NCBI RefSeq assembly: GCF_013377855.1
Contig: NZ_JABXYJ010000006.1
Span: 164,377 to 228,376, forward strand
Direction of reading: 5' to 3'
DNA length: 64,000 nt
From: Cognatundibacterium oligocarboniphilum
GTDB lineage: Bacteria > Pseudomonadota > Gammaproteobacteria > Burkholderiales > Burkholderiaceae_D
The position numbers and the translations under genes were made by a program. Of the stretch, positions 36,247 to 46,016 are shown one piece after another. Position 1 is the stretch's first letter. Each line of letters opens with the position of its first letter. The notes under the pieces are model-generated. The model saw nothing but the letters and a program-made list of their open reading frames with translations. It ran no database searches and was not told where the DNA came from.

Positions 36247-37130
36247 GCGATGCATTCCGCAACTGGATGGAACAGACACAGAAGCGTTGTGAAACCGATC
36301 TGTCGGAATTCATTCCTGCCCCATCCACCGTTCCCGCCCATTTACACGATGCCATGCGCTATGCGGCACTGGATGGCGGCAAGCGCATCCGGCCACTGCT
36401 GGTGTTTGCGGCGGGTCGCCTGTTTCAGGCTCCTGAAGATCTGTTGCGGCGGGCGGCGGCCGCCACCGAAATGATCCACGCTTATTCGCTGGTACATGAT
36501 GATATGCCTTGCATGGATGATGACGCTTTGCGGCGCGGCAAACCAACCGTCCACGTGAAATACGATGAAGCCACCGCCTTGCTGGTGGGAGACGCTTTAC
36601 AGGCGCAGGCCTTTCTCGTGCTGTCGGAAGGTGATGGCGATCCGGCTGCCAAACTGGCAATGGTTCGCGTACTAGCGCATGCCGCAGGTTCCGTGGGCAT
36701 GTGCGGCGGACAGGCGATTGATCTGGCCAGCGTCGGACTGGCGCTGACCCGGGAGCAGCTGGAACAGATGCATCGCCTCAAAACCGGCGCTTTATTGCGC
36801 GCTTCCGTATTGCTCGGCGCCATGAGCGGTAAATTACTGAGCGCTGAGGAAACCGCCGCACTGGATACTTATGCTGCGGCCATCGGACTGGCGTTCCAGG
36901 TGGTAGACGATGTGCTGGATGCCACTGCAGATTCTGCCACACTGGGCAAAACAGCAGGAAAAGATGCCGCAGACAATAAACCTACTTATGTCAGCCTGCT
37001 CGGGCTTGAAGCGTCCCGGCAATTAGCCATTCAACTCTCCCAGAAAGCCCACGAAGCTTTGCAGCTGTTCGGCACAAACGCACAATTCCTGCATGATCTG
37101 GCCGATCTGATCGTGCAGCGACAAGCATAA
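36243..37130 (+). CDS. ispA: farnesyl/geranyl diphosphate synthase
   Basis: A 295-residue trans-prenyltransferase that condenses IPP with DMAPP and GPP to make farnesyl diphosphate. The first aspartate-rich motif is DDMPCMDDD (Asp86-Asp87 onward) and the second is DDVLD (222-226), both binding Mg-diphosphate; GGKRIRPLL near 45-53 binds IPP. It lies between xseB (4-nt overlap) and dxs (12 bp), giving an isoprenoid operon. Confidence 0.95.
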   Translation: MSDAFRNWMEQTQKRCETDLSEFIPAPSTVPAHLHDAMRYAALDGGKRIRPLLVFAAGRLFQAPEDLLRRAAAATEMIHAYSLVHDDMPCMDDDALRRGKPTVHVKYDEATALLVGDALQAQAFLVLSEGDGDPAAKLAMVRVLAHAAGSVGMCGGQAIDLASVGLALTREQLEQMHRLKTGALLRASVLLGAMSGKLLSAEETAALDTYAAAIGLAFQVVDDVLDATADSATLGKTAGKDAADNKPTYVSLLGLEASRQLAIQLSQKAHEALQLFGTNAQFLHDLADLIVQRQA

Positions 37131-37142
37131 CTGACTATTCCT

Positions 37143-39020
37143 ATGACGAATTTACTTCAAAAAATCAATTCCCCGGCCGATTTACGGCTCATGTCACGTC
37201 ATCAGCTCAAGCCATTGGCCGATGAGTTGCGCCAGTACGTGCTGGATTCCGTCTCCAAAACAGGCGGACATCTGTCGTCCAATCTCGGCACAGTAGAGCT
37301 GACGCTGGCTTTACATTACGTGTTTAATACCCCGGAAGATCGTCTGGTCTGGGATGTCGGCCATCAGACCTATCCGCACAAAATCCTGACTGGCCGGCGT
37401 GACCAGATGCATACGCTGCGCCAATGGGAAGGTATTTCCGGATTTCCGCGCCGGAATGAAAGCGAATACGATACTTTCGGCACCGCGCATTCATCGACCT
37501 CGATTTCGGCGGCGCTCGGCATGGCGCTGGCGGCACGCACGCAAGGCAATAACCGGCACGCGGTCGCTATCATCGGCGACGGCTCAATGACGGCGGGTAT
37601 GGCATTTGAAGCACTGAACAATGCAGGGGTTTACGACGATATCAACCTGCTGGTGGTACTGAACGACAATGACATGTCGATTTCTCCGCCAGTCGGCGCA
37701 CTGAACCGCTATCTGGCACGACTGATGTCCGGCAAGTTTTACGCGGCGGCCCGCAATGTCGGTAAATCCGTCTTGCCTTCACCTGTACTCGAACTCGCCA
37801 AGCGCTTTGAGGAGCACGCCAAAGGTATGCTGGTGCCAGCGACCATGTTTGAAGAATTCGGCTTCAATTACATCGGCCCGATTGATGGCCACGATCTCGA
37901 CTCCCTAATCCCGACACTGCAAAATATCAGGCAGCTCAAAGGGCCGCAGTTCCTGCATGTGGTCACCAAAAAGGGACAGGGATATAAACTGGCGGAAGCC
38001 GACCCTGTGCTATATCACGGCCCAGGAAAATTCAATCCCGCTGAAGGCATCAAGCCCAGCGCATCCACGAAGCAGACTTACACCCAGGTTTTCGGACAAT
38101 GGCTGTGCGATATGGCAGCCGCCGACCAGAAACTGATCGGCATTACACCTGCCATGCGCGAAGGCTCCGGCATGGTCGAGTTTGAAAAGCAATTTCCCCA
38201 ACGCTATTACGACGTGGGCATTGCGGAACAGCATTCCGTCACCTTTGCGGCCGGTCTCGCCTGCGAAGGGTTGAAACCCGTGGTGGCGATTTACTCCACT
38301 TTCCTGCAGCGTGCTTACGATCAACTGATTCATGATGTCGCTCTGCAAAATCTGGACGTGACCTTTGCGCTGGATCGTGCCGGCCTCGTCGGTGCCGATG
38401 GCGCTACCCATGCCGGCAATTACGACCTGGCCTATCTGCGCTGCATCCCGAATATGGTCGTCATGGCTGCCTCGGATGAAAATGAATGTCGCCAGATGCT
38501 GACTACCGGCTATCACCATCCTGGCCCGGCAGCGGTACGTTATCCGCGCGGCGCTGGTATCGGTGTTACGCCAGACACCGCATTGAGCAGCATTCCGCTC
38601 GGTAAAGCCGAACTCCGGCGTCAGGGCAGCAACATTGCCATCATGGCTTTCGGCTCTATGCTGCAACCTGCATTGAAAGCAGCGGAAACCCTGAATGCGA
38701 CCGTCGTGAATATGCGCTTCATCAAACCACTTGATCAGGAGATGGTAGAGCAGCTGGCAGCCAGCCACGACATGCTGGTGACCGTCGAAGAAGGTTGTGT
38801 GATGGGAGGCGCCGGCTCCGCCGTTGCGGAAGCAATGGCCGCGACATCCATCAGCAAACCATTGCTGCTGCTCGGCCTGCCGGATAAATTTATTGACCAC
38901 GGTGATCCCGGTCTATTGTTGAAACAATGCGGGCTCGACGCCCCCGGCATTGAAGCCTCTATCCGCCAACGATTTGATCTCACTGCGAAGCCTGCCGCAA
39001 AACTGGCGGTCAATCAGTAA
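37143..39020 (+). CDS. dxs: 1-deoxy-D-xylulose-5-phosphate synthase
   Basis: A 625-residue thiamine-diphosphate enzyme that condenses pyruvate and glyceraldehyde 3-phosphate, the entry step of the MEP isoprenoid pathway. It starts like the family ([20 protein letters not shown]), has the TPP-binding block [18 protein letters not shown], the transketolase-like middle domain with [15 protein letters not shown], and [16 protein letters not shown]. Length is typical. It is the last gene of xseB-ispA-dxs; 133 bp separate it from the methyltransferase gene. Confidence 0.96.
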   Translation: MTNLLQKINSPADLRLMSRHQLKPLADELRQYVLDSVSKTGGHLSSNLGTVELTLALHYVFNTPEDRLVWDVGHQTYPHKILTGRRDQMHTLRQWEGISGFPRRNESEYDTFGTAHSSTSISAALGMALAARTQGNNRHAVAIIGDGSMTAGMAFEALNNAGVYDDINLLVVLNDNDMSISPPVGALNRYLARLMSGKFYAAARNVGKSVLPSPVLELAKRFEEHAKGMLVPATMFEEFGFNYIGPIDGHDLDSLIPTLQNIRQLKGPQFLHVVTKKGQGYKLAEADPVLYHGPGKFNPAEGIKPSASTKQTYTQVFGQWLCDMAAADQKLIGITPAMREGSGMVEFEKQFPQRYYDVGIAEQHSVTFAAGLACEGLKPVVAIYSTFLQRAYDQLIHDVALQNLDVTFALDRAGLVGADGATHAGNYDLAYLRCIPNMVVMAASDENECRQMLTTGYHHPGPAAVRYPRGAGIGVTPDTALSSIPLGKAELRRQGSNIAIMAFGSMLQPALKAAETLNATVVNMRFIKPLDQEMVEQLAASHDMLVTVEEGCVMGGAGSAVAEAMAATSISKPLLLLGLPDKFIDHGDPGLLLKQCGLDAPGIEASIRQRFDLTAKPAAKLAVNQ

Positions 39021-39153
39021 TCGACGGACTCATCAGGTGTTCCAATTCTGATCTACAATGCTTCCTGACCGGAGGCATTTCTTATTGCGCTTTCCGCTGC
39101 CAGCTAAATTTCCTCAGTCTTTCGCCCCGGCACATTGATATACAGGATTATCG

Positions 39154-39765
39154 ATGAGTAAACGTCAACATTGGGAACAGGTTTACCAGACCAAGGCACC
39201 GGATGCCGTCAGCTGGTATGCCCCGCATCTGTATCAGTCACTGTCTTTCATTGAACGTATCGCGGATAAGTCAGATCGCATCATTGACGTCGGCGGAGGT
39301 GAGTCTACGCTGGTCGATGATTTACTGGAACGCGGTTATGAACACCTCAGCGTGCTGGATATTTCACAGGCCGCTATTGATGGTACCCGTCAAAGGCTAG
39401 GTGCCAAAGCCAGCCATGTGCAGTGGATTACAGGCGACATCACGCAGGTAGCGCTTCCTGTGCGATATTTTGATGTCTGGCATGACCGTGCAGTATTCCA
39501 TTTTCTGACCAGTCCTGAACAAAGACACGCGTATGTCCGGCAAGTCGGTCAGGCAATGAAACCCGGTGGCCATATCATTGTGGCGACATTTGGCCCGCAA
39601 GGACCGGAACAATGCAGCGGGCTGGAGGTGGTACGCTACGATGCAGATTCGCTGCATGAGCAATTCGGAACCCGCTTCAGACGGGTGGACAGCACCATCG
39701 AACTGCATGAAACACCGTTTGGTACGATCCAGCAGTTTTTGTATTGCTATTGCAAAATCGAATAA
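39154..39765 (+). CDS. class I SAM-dependent methyltransferase, substrate unknown
   Basis: A 203-residue small methyltransferase. The SAM-binding motif I is IIDVGGGESTLVDDLL (residues 43-58) followed by the acidic end of strand 2 at LDIS (68-71); DVWHDRAVFHFL resembles motif IV. The N-terminal HWEQVYQTKAPDAVSWY is a pattern seen in thiopurine/tellurite-type and related small-molecule methyltransferases, but I cannot assign a substrate. It is followed by convergent lpxC. Confidence 0.8.
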   Translation: MSKRQHWEQVYQTKAPDAVSWYAPHLYQSLSFIERIADKSDRIIDVGGGESTLVDDLLERGYEHLSVLDISQAAIDGTRQRLGAKASHVQWITGDITQVALPVRYFDVWHDRAVFHFLTSPEQRHAYVRQVGQAMKPGGHIIVATFGPQGPEQCSGLEVVRYDADSLHEQFGTRFRRVDSTIELHETPFGTIQQFLYCYCKIE

Positions 39766-39821
39766 GGCAGTACAGGCAGAGCTCAGCTAACAGAATAATC
39801 CGTAGCCGACACGCCATCATC

Positions 39822-40757
39822 TCAGGCAAATACCCATTCCCTGTCAGCCTGCCCTGCGTAACTGACCGGTGCCTGCAGTACATCGTCAAACGTAACGATC
39901 TCATAAGCATCCGGCTGGGATAATAATACCCGCAACAGCTGATTATTCAATCCATGCCCGGATTTATGTGCCGTATAACTGGCCAGCAAGGGATGTCCGA
40001 TCAGGTACAGATCGCCAATGGCATCGAGTATTTTATGACGCACAAACTCATCATCAAAACGCAGGCCATCTGAATTCAATATCCGGTATTCATCCATCAC
40101 GATGGCATTTTCCATGGAGCCGCCACGGGCAAGACCAATGCCACGCAGCATTTCCACATCCTGCATGAAACCGAAAGTACGCGCTCTGGCGACATCCTTA
40201 ACAAACGACACTTTTTCAAAATCGACTTCTGCTGTCTGGACGGTGCCATCGACAGCAGGATGATTGAATTCAATAAAAAAATGCAGTTTGAATCCGTTAT
40301 ACGGCTCCAGGCGAGCCCATTTCTCTGCAGCCCCTTTGCCTTCACGAATTTCCACTGACTTTAATACACGGATAAATTTCTTGGCAGCGTCCTGCTCCTG
40401 CATCCCGGCCTGCTGCAACAGATAGACAAAAGACGAAGCAGAACCATCCATGATCGGAATTTCTTCGGCGCTGACATCGATATAGAGATTATCGATTCCA
40501 AGACCAGCACAGGCAGATAACAGATGTTCGACCGTCGAAACCCGTTCGCCATTGTTTGACAGCGTGGATGCCATGCGGGTATCGCCGACCCCGGTTGCAC
40601 TGGCGGGAAACACCAGCGGAGGAACAAGATCGGTGCGGGTAAATACGATGCCCGTGTCAACCGGAGCGGGGCGCATGACCAGTTCAACCTTGGTGCCTGA
40701 ATGCAGGCCAACACCGATTGTTTTGACTGTTTGTTGGATAGTGGTTTGCTTTAACAT
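39822..40757 (-). CDS. lpxC: UDP-3-O-acyl-N-acetylglucosamine deacetylase
   Basis: A 311-residue zinc deacetylase, the committed step of lipid A synthesis, cytosolic. It starts [21 protein letters not shown] as usual. Zinc ligands are His78 (VEHLLSA), His241 and Asp245 (HKILDAIGD), and the catalytic His268 lies in [10 protein letters not shown]. Length is normal. It is downstream of the dcw cluster and the peroxiredoxin gene, but a terminator before it suggests its own promoter. Confidence 0.96.
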   Translation of the reverse strand: MLKQTTIQQTVKTIGVGLHSGTKVELVMRPAPVDTGIVFTRTDLVPPLVFPASATGVGDTRMASTLSNNGERVSTVEHLLSACAGLGIDNLYIDVSAEEIPIMDGSASSFVYLLQQAGMQEQDAAKKFIRVLKSVEIREGKGAAEKWARLEPYNGFKLHFFIEFNHPAVDGTVQTAEVDFEKVSFVKDVARARTFGFMQDVEMLRGIGLARGGSMENAIVMDEYRILNSDGLRFDDEFVRHKILDAIGDLYLIGHPLLASYTAHKSGHGLNNQLLRVLLSQPDAYEIVTFDDVLQAPVSYAGQADREWVFA

Positions 40758-40884
40758 CCCGCTATTATAGCGATTCGCCGGATAATCGATGTAAGTCAGC
40801 TCACCGCAATACTTGGGGCAGACAAAAAGACAACATCAGATGCACACAAGCTCGGCGGTTTATCGCCAACACCGGAAATCATCA

Positions 40885-40924
40885 GAAAAAAAAAAGCGCA
40901 AGGCCAACCGGCGCTGCGCTTCTT
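40885..40924 (-). terminator. rho-independent terminator of the peroxiredoxin gene
   Basis: On the minus strand AAGCGCAGCGCCGG folds back on GGCCTTGCGCTT and is followed by a run of about ten T residues (A run 40886-40895 on the plus strand). It separates the peroxiredoxin gene from lpxC. Confidence 0.8.
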
Positions 40925-40944
40925 TGACTGCAGATCTGAAATGA

Positions 40945-41451
40945 TCAGCCCAACTGAGCCAGCAATGTTTCCGCGTTGGACACTTCAAATTTACCAGGAG
41001 CCTCAATATTGACCTGTTTGACGATACCGTCAACCACCAACAAAGAATAACGCTGAGACCGTGTTCCCATACCGAACTGACTGAAATCAGCGTCCAGTCC
41101 GAGCGCCTTGCTGTATGCGGCATTACCGTCAGCCATCATACGCACGATACCGGTAGCTTTCTGATCGCGTCCCCAGGCACCCATCACAAACGCATCGTTA
41201 ACTGAAATACACCAGATTTCATCCACGCCTTTGGCTTTCAACGCAGCGGCGTGCTGAATATAGCCCGGCACATGCTTGGCAGAGCAGGTCGGCGTGTAAG
41301 CGCCTGGCAATCCAAAAATGGCAATCGTCTTACCCTTGACCAGATCGGCGACCTGAAAAGTATTCGGGCCGAGAGTGCAGCCTTCGCCTTCCACTTCGAT
41401 GAATTCTGCCAGGCTGCCGGCAGGTAAATGTTCGCCAATCTGTATGCTCAT
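40945..41451 (-). CDS. peroxiredoxin (Prx5/AhpE-like)
   Basis: A 168-residue atypical peroxiredoxin of the Prx5 type, reducing peroxides with a thiol donor. The active-site loop is GLPGAYTPTCSAKHVPGY, with peroxidatic Cys56; the second cysteine of Prx5 proteins is at Cys24 or absent, so donor use is unclear. The second of two adjacent ATGs is chosen for spacing to AAGGAA. It sits between ftsZ and lpxC, an arrangement common in Burkholderiales, and is bounded by terminators on both sides. Confidence 0.9.
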   Translation of the reverse strand: MSIQIGEHLPAGSLAEFIEVEGEGCTLGPNTFQVADLVKGKTIAIFGLPGAYTPTCSAKHVPGYIQHAAALKAKGVDEIWCISVNDAFVMGAWGRDQKATGIVRMMADGNAAYSKALGLDADFSQFGMGTRSQRYSLLVVDGIVKQVNIEAPGKFEVSNAETLLAQLG

Positions 41452-41570
41452 CATGTTTCCTTTAATTAATTCAAAATAAATTGCCTACCGGCACCGCGTC
41501 AGCTTTCCCGTGAAAGCTGCGTCTGCGCGCAGTATGCCTGAGTTGAAAAAAATCTGCAGAATGCACAAAA

Positions 41571-41600
41571 AAAACAGCACAAGAAAACTTGTGCTGTTTT
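41571..41600 (-). terminator. rho-independent terminator of the dcw cluster after ftsZ
   Basis: AAAACAGCACAAG and CTTGTGCTGTTTT form a perfect 13-bp stem with a 4-nt loop; on the minus strand it runs into eight T residues. It is 60 bp past the ftsZ stop. Confidence 0.9.
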
Positions 41601-41659
41601 AAGTGAAGCTACTGATAGAGGGTTTAAACAAGCATCAATCTGCCTGTTTAGGCGACCTG

Positions 41660-42859
41660 TCAGTCAGCCTGTTTACGCAGGAATGCAGGAATGTCGTAAG
41701 TCTCCATTCCGTTTTTTTCCAGTGCACGAACGGTATCTGAAGCTGATTCACGACGCCAGACAGCAGGTTTGCTCAGACCATCAAATGCCGGTGCTGCCGT
41801 TGCCATGCCGTTTGACACTGTGGTGGCGCTCATTGCTGCCGCTGCCATGACTGGTTCATTATTGGTACCCGTCCGCAACATCGGAGTCTGTACCAACTGA
41901 ATATTTTTCTTGCCACGACCCAGTCCTGTTGCAACGACGGTGACACGGATTTCATCACCCATGTTTTCATCGTAAGCAATACCCTGAGCGATGGAAGCGT
42001 CCGGTGCCGCAAATGCACGGACTGCCGACATCACTTCTTTAATTTCCTTACCTTTGAGGCTGCGGCTGGCAGTTACATTCACCAGCACGCCGCGGGCGCC
42101 GGACAGATCGATGCCATCCAGCAGCGGCGATGCGACTGCCTGTTCTGCAGCGATACGCGCACGGTCAACACCGGAAGCAGTCGCCGTACCCATCATGGCT
42201 TTGCCTTGTTCGCCCATGATCGTTTTGACGTCATTGAAATCGACATTGATGTGTCCGGGTACATTGATGATCTCAGCAATACCGGCAACCGCATTATTGA
42301 GCACATCGTCGGCATGCTGCAGCCATTCGATCATGCTGTCGTCTTCGTAAATTTCTTCCAGCTTCTCATTGAGAATAATGATGAGCGAATCCACGTGTTG
42401 TGTCAGTGCATCCAAACCTTCGTCGGCAATATCCATGCATTTTTTGCCTTCGTATGAGAAAGGTTTGGATACCACGGCTACGGTCAGTGCACCGAGTTCT
42501 TTTGCAACCTGTGCCACCACAGGAGCAGCACCAGTGCCAGTGCCGCCACCCATACCGGCAGCGATAAACACCATGTGTGCGCCACGCAAAGCGTCTTCAA
42601 TCCGGGAACGGGAATCTTCTGCCAGTTTGCGACCGACTTCCGGTTTCATCCCTGCACCCAGACCAGTTTCACCGATCTGAATCACGTTATGCGCTTTGGA
42701 TTGCAGCAATGCCTGTGCATCGGTATTAGCAGCAATAAATTCAACGCCGGACACGCCTTTGTTGATCATATGCTGAACTGCATTACCGCCTGCGCCACCT
42801 ACGCCGACAACCTTAATTACGGTGCCTTGTGTGGCGTTATCAACCATATCGAACTCCAT
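41660..42859 (-). CDS. ftsZ: cell division GTPase FtsZ
   Basis: A 399-residue tubulin homologue that forms the Z ring at midcell. The GTP-binding signature GGGTGTG is at residues 104-110; the T7 loop with catalytic Asp residues is NVDFNDVKTIM; the flexible linker follows about 320-385; and the conserved C-terminal peptide DIPAFLRKQAD binds FtsA and ZipA. Of two adjacent ATGs the second (42859) is better spaced from GGAGG. The 123-bp gap to ftsA contains a long hairpin, listed separately. Confidence 0.97.
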   Translation of the reverse strand: MEFDMVDNATQGTVIKVVGVGGAGGNAVQHMINKGVSGVEFIAANTDAQALLQSKAHNVIQIGETGLGAGMKPEVGRKLAEDSRSRIEDALRGAHMVFIAAGMGGGTGTGAAPVVAQVAKELGALTVAVVSKPFSYEGKKCMDIADEGLDALTQHVDSLIIILNEKLEEIYEDDSMIEWLQHADDVLNNAVAGIAEIINVPGHINVDFNDVKTIMGEQGKAMMGTATASGVDRARIAAEQAVASPLLDGIDLSGARGVLVNVTASRSLKGKEIKEVMSAVRAFAAPDASIAQGIAYDENMGDEIRVTVVATGLGRGKKNIQLVQTPMLRTGTNNEPVMAAAAMSATTVSNGMATAAPAFDGLSKPAVWRRESASDTVRALEKNGMETYDIPAFLRKQAD

Positions 42860-42878
42860 CATGACTCCTCCAGGTAGG

Positions 42879-42931
42879 CAGTTATCAGTCGCTAATCATC
42901 ACACGGTGAGACGACTAGCGACTAATAACTG
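42879..42931 (-). promoter_or_regulatory. 53-nt hairpin in the ftsA-ftsZ gap, just before the ftsZ ribosome-binding site
   Basis: CAGTTATCAGTCGCTA (42879-42894) and TAGCGACTAATAACTG (42916-42931) pair at 15 of 16 positions around a 21-nt loop that itself contains TCAC/GTGA. It ends a few bases before the GGAGG of ftsZ. No T-run follows, so it is not a terminator. It may control ftsZ mRNA processing, stability or translation, or be a small palindromic repeat. Confidence 0.55.
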
Positions 42932-42982
42932 TAGATCAGACCATTATAAAATGAGTACACCTGTAATGGTGTAAAAAGCTGA

Positions 42983-44215
42983 TTAAAAATTTCCTAAAAA
43001 CCACTCTTTCATGCGCTGCCAGACTGCTTTGGCAGACCCTTCCTGCCGCGTCACCAGATGGCCACGCAGATACTGCTTCTTTGCTTCCAACAACAAACCA
43101 AGAACCGTTGCATAACGCGGGCTGCGCACCACATCAGCCAGTTGCCCTGTATATGCGGGCATGCCGAGTCTGGTCGGCTTCAGAAAAATATCTTCCGCCA
43201 TTTCTACCATGCCGGGCATCGCTGCGGAACCGCCAGTCAGCACAATACCTGACGACAGCACGTCTTCATATCCGGATTCACGAACCACCTGATGAACCAG
43301 CGCAAACAATTCTTCGACACGCGGTTCAATCACTGCCGCTAACGCCTGACGCGACAAAGAGCGCGGACCACGATCGCCCAGACCCGGCACCTCCAGCGTA
43401 TCGGCAGGATCTGCCAGCACCTGCTTGGCGACTCCGAAACGAACCTTGATTTCCTCCGCTTCCGATGTCGGCGTCCGCAAGGCCATCGCAATATCATTCG
43501 TGATCTGATCACCTGCAATCGGAATCACCGCCGTATGGCGAATCGATCCTTCGGAAAATACCGCTACATCCGTAGTACCGCCACCAATATCAATCAGGAC
43601 GACGCCCAACTCTTTTTCATCCCGTGTCAATACAGCCTCTGCCGAGGCCATCGGTTGCAGAATCAGGTCGGACACCTCCAGCCCGCAACGACGCACGCAT
43701 TTCACGATGTTCTGCACCGCAGACACAGCACCGGTCACGATATGCACTTTGACTTCCAGCCGAATGCCGCTCATGCCGATGGGCTCGCGCACATCGTCCT
43801 GGCTGTCAACGATGAATTCCTGCGGCAATGTATGCAGCAATTGCTGATCGGTCGGAATATTCACCGCCTTCGCCGTTTCTATCACGCGCGAAACGTCCGC
43901 TGCGGTGACTTCTTTATCTTTGATGGCAACCATGCCGCTGGAATTGAAGCTGCGGATATGACTGCCTGCAATACCGGTATATACCCGGCTGATTTTGCAG
44001 TCGGCCATCAGCTCCGCTTCTTCGAGTGCGCGCTGTATGGATTCGACGGTAGCCTCAATATTCACCACCACGCCTTTTTTCAGCCCTTTGGATTCATGCT
44101 GTCCCAGACCAATCACTTCATGTCTGCCATCCGGCATGACTTCAGCAACGACCGCCACAATTTTAGATGTGCCGATATCGAGACCTACGATCAGATTTTT
44201 TGCGTCTTTTGTCAT
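42983..44215 (-). CDS. ftsA: cell division protein FtsA
   Basis: A 410-residue actin-like ATPase that tethers FtsZ to the membrane. Phosphate-1 motif is GLDIGTSKIVAVVAE at the N-terminus, phosphate-2 is VLIDIGGGTTDVAVF, and the adenosine motif is GIVLTGGSAAMPGM. The C-terminal amphipathic helix MKEWFLGNF is the membrane anchor. It overlaps ftsQ by 4 nt (44212-44215). Confidence 0.97.
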   Translation of the reverse strand: MTKDAKNLIVGLDIGTSKIVAVVAEVMPDGRHEVIGLGQHESKGLKKGVVVNIEATVESIQRALEEAELMADCKISRVYTGIAGSHIRSFNSSGMVAIKDKEVTAADVSRVIETAKAVNIPTDQQLLHTLPQEFIVDSQDDVREPIGMSGIRLEVKVHIVTGAVSAVQNIVKCVRRCGLEVSDLILQPMASAEAVLTRDEKELGVVLIDIGGGTTDVAVFSEGSIRHTAVIPIAGDQITNDIAMALRTPTSEAEEIKVRFGVAKQVLADPADTLEVPGLGDRGPRSLSRQALAAVIEPRVEELFALVHQVVRESGYEDVLSSGIVLTGGSAAMPGMVEMAEDIFLKPTRLGMPAYTGQLADVVRSPRYATVLGLLLEAKKQYLRGHLVTRQEGSAKAVWQRMKEWFLGNF

Positions 44216-44994
44216 GTCTTCCCACTTGCCTTTGTTTGCTTTTTCAACCCGATAGCACCATGGCTGGATTTCAGCGCCAGACCATTCGGATAACGCATAT
44301 CCACACTTTGAATACTATCCTGCAGACTGGCAATCAGTTGCGGATACACCGTCATCAGCTGATTCACCCTCGACTCCAGAGTAGTACCGTCCTGCACCCG
44401 CCCGAGTTCCACCTGCATACCGTTGTTCAGCCTGACACTCCATGCGTAACGATTGGAGTACCGGACCGCCTCCGGCGCCAGGTGGATTCTGGAAAACCAT
44501 TGCTGAAATAACTGATACTGCGCCAGCACTTCTTTTTCACTGCCGTCCGGACCGCTCAATGAAATCAGTTCGGCATCTTCTTCCGCCTCGGCCAGATTCG
44601 CGGTAAACACATCACCGCGCACCGAAATCAGGCGGCCGTCCTCCCCCCATGTTCCTAACACGGCATGTTCCTCCAACCTGACAGTCAGCTTATTCGGCCA
44701 TTCACGCTGCACACTGGCCCGTCTGACCCAAGGGACGCTTTCAAAAGCAGCACGGACTGCATCAAGATTAGCGGTAAAAAAATTCCCCCGGATTTTAGGA
44801 ATCGCCGCATTACGGATCGTCAGCGCATCGACGTGCCTTAATGGCTCCGTATGCATCGCTTCTACCCGTATTGCAGCCAGCGTAAACATCGGCCGCTGGA
44901 TCACCCACCAGACTCCCGACGCCATCAGGGCGAGCAACACCATGCCGAACAGGGCATTCGCGGTGATGTTCATCCATCTGATGTCATGCCACAT
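44212..44994 (-). CDS. ftsQ: cell division protein FtsQ
   Basis: A 260-residue bitopic membrane protein linking early and late divisome parts with FtsB and FtsL. One helix (ALFGMVLLALMASGVWWVI) follows a short cytoplasmic tail; the periplasmic POTRA domain begins FTLAAIRVEAM, and the beta domain contains PWVRRASVQREWPNKLTVRL. It is located between ddl and ftsA as in classical dcw clusters, and is 29 bp from ddl. Confidence 0.95.
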   Translation of the reverse strand: MWHDIRWMNITANALFGMVLLALMASGVWWVIQRPMFTLAAIRVEAMHTEPLRHVDALTIRNAAIPKIRGNFFTANLDAVRAAFESVPWVRRASVQREWPNKLTVRLEEHAVLGTWGEDGRLISVRGDVFTANLAEAEEDAELISLSGPDGSEKEVLAQYQLFQQWFSRIHLAPEAVRYSNRYAWSVRLNNGMQVELGRVQDGTTLESRVNQLMTVYPQLIASLQDSIQSVDMRYPNGLALKSSHGAIGLKKQTKASGKT

Positions 44995-45023
44995 GGCTGC
45001 AATCCTTTTTCCAGAGTCCCCGA

Positions 45024-45995
45024 TTAATTCGTGATTGATTTCACTTCAGTCCGGATTTTCAAACGCGCCGTTTTCAAAATTTCCATACACAGATCTTCAT
45101 AACTCATACCCGTTGCCTTCGCCGCCATCGGAACCAGCGAGTGGCCGGTCATCCCCGGCGAGGTATTAATTTCCAGCAAAAATGGCCGGTTATCAGACTT
45201 ACGCAACAGCACATCGAGTCTCGCCCAGCCTTCGCAATCAAGCGCGCGATAGGCATCTACCGCCATCTCCTGAATCTGCTGCGTCAGTACCGGATCTAAC
45301 GATGCAGGACACAGATATCGGGTGTCATCGGTAAAGTATTTATTCTGATAATCGTAATTGCCGTCTGGTGCCACGATTTCGATGATCGGCAACGCATATG
45401 CCTGCTCGCCCTGACCAAGTACAGCAACAGTCAGCTCCCTGCCCTCGATAAACTCTTCTGCCAGCACCACGTCATCAAATTGTGCTGCCAGCGCATAGGC
45501 TTCCGACATCTCGGAATATCCCCTGACCTTGGAAATACCGATCGTCGATCCTTCATGCGGCGGTTTGATAATCAGCGGTAGCCCCAGATCATCCGGCACA
45601 GTACGCAATTGTGTCTGCGGTGTCAGCACTGCGTATTTCGGCGTGCTCAGACCATGTGTCTGCCAGATACGTTTGGTGAATATCTTATCCATCGCAATCG
45701 CAGAGGCCATGACACCGCTGCCGGTATAAGGAATATTCAGCTGCTCCAGCACACCCTGCAGACTGCCGTCTTCGCCATAACGTCCATGCAAGGCAATAAA
45801 AACACGGTCAAATTTTTCAGCTGCCAGTTCTGCAATGCTGCGCTCGGCAGGATCAAAGGCATACGCATCCACTCCTTTACTCTTCAGAGCTGCCAGTACG
45901 CCATTGCCTGACATGACAGACACGTCACGCTCAGCAGAACGTCCGCCAAATAACACACCCACTTTACCCAGAGACTGACTATTCAATTCACTCAT
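45024..45995 (-). CDS. ddl: D-alanine--D-alanine ligase
   Basis: A 323-residue ATP-grasp ligase (DdlB type) that makes D-Ala-D-Ala for peptidoglycan precursors. VGVLFGGRSAERDVS is the N-terminal substrate strand; LPLIIKPPHEGSTIGISKV is the ATP-grasp core; FLLEINTSPGMTGHSLVP carries metal- and substrate-binding residues. Size and position between murC and ftsQ are standard. Confidence 0.96.
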   Translation of the reverse strand: MSELNSQSLGKVGVLFGGRSAERDVSVMSGNGVLAALKSKGVDAYAFDPAERSIAELAAEKFDRVFIALHGRYGEDGSLQGVLEQLNIPYTGSGVMASAIAMDKIFTKRIWQTHGLSTPKYAVLTPQTQLRTVPDDLGLPLIIKPPHEGSTIGISKVRGYSEMSEAYALAAQFDDVVLAEEFIEGRELTVAVLGQGEQAYALPIIEIVAPDGNYDYQNKYFTDDTRYLCPASLDPVLTQQIQEMAVDAYRALDCEGWARLDVLLRKSDNRPFLLEINTSPGMTGHSLVPMAAKATGMSYEDLCMEILKTARLKIRTEVKSITN

Positions 45996-46016
45996 GATGA
46001 TCTGACCGTAAAAATT

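Noticed and set aside
38010-38900. A 296-codon open frame on the minus strand
   Set aside because: It is the antisense shadow of dxs.
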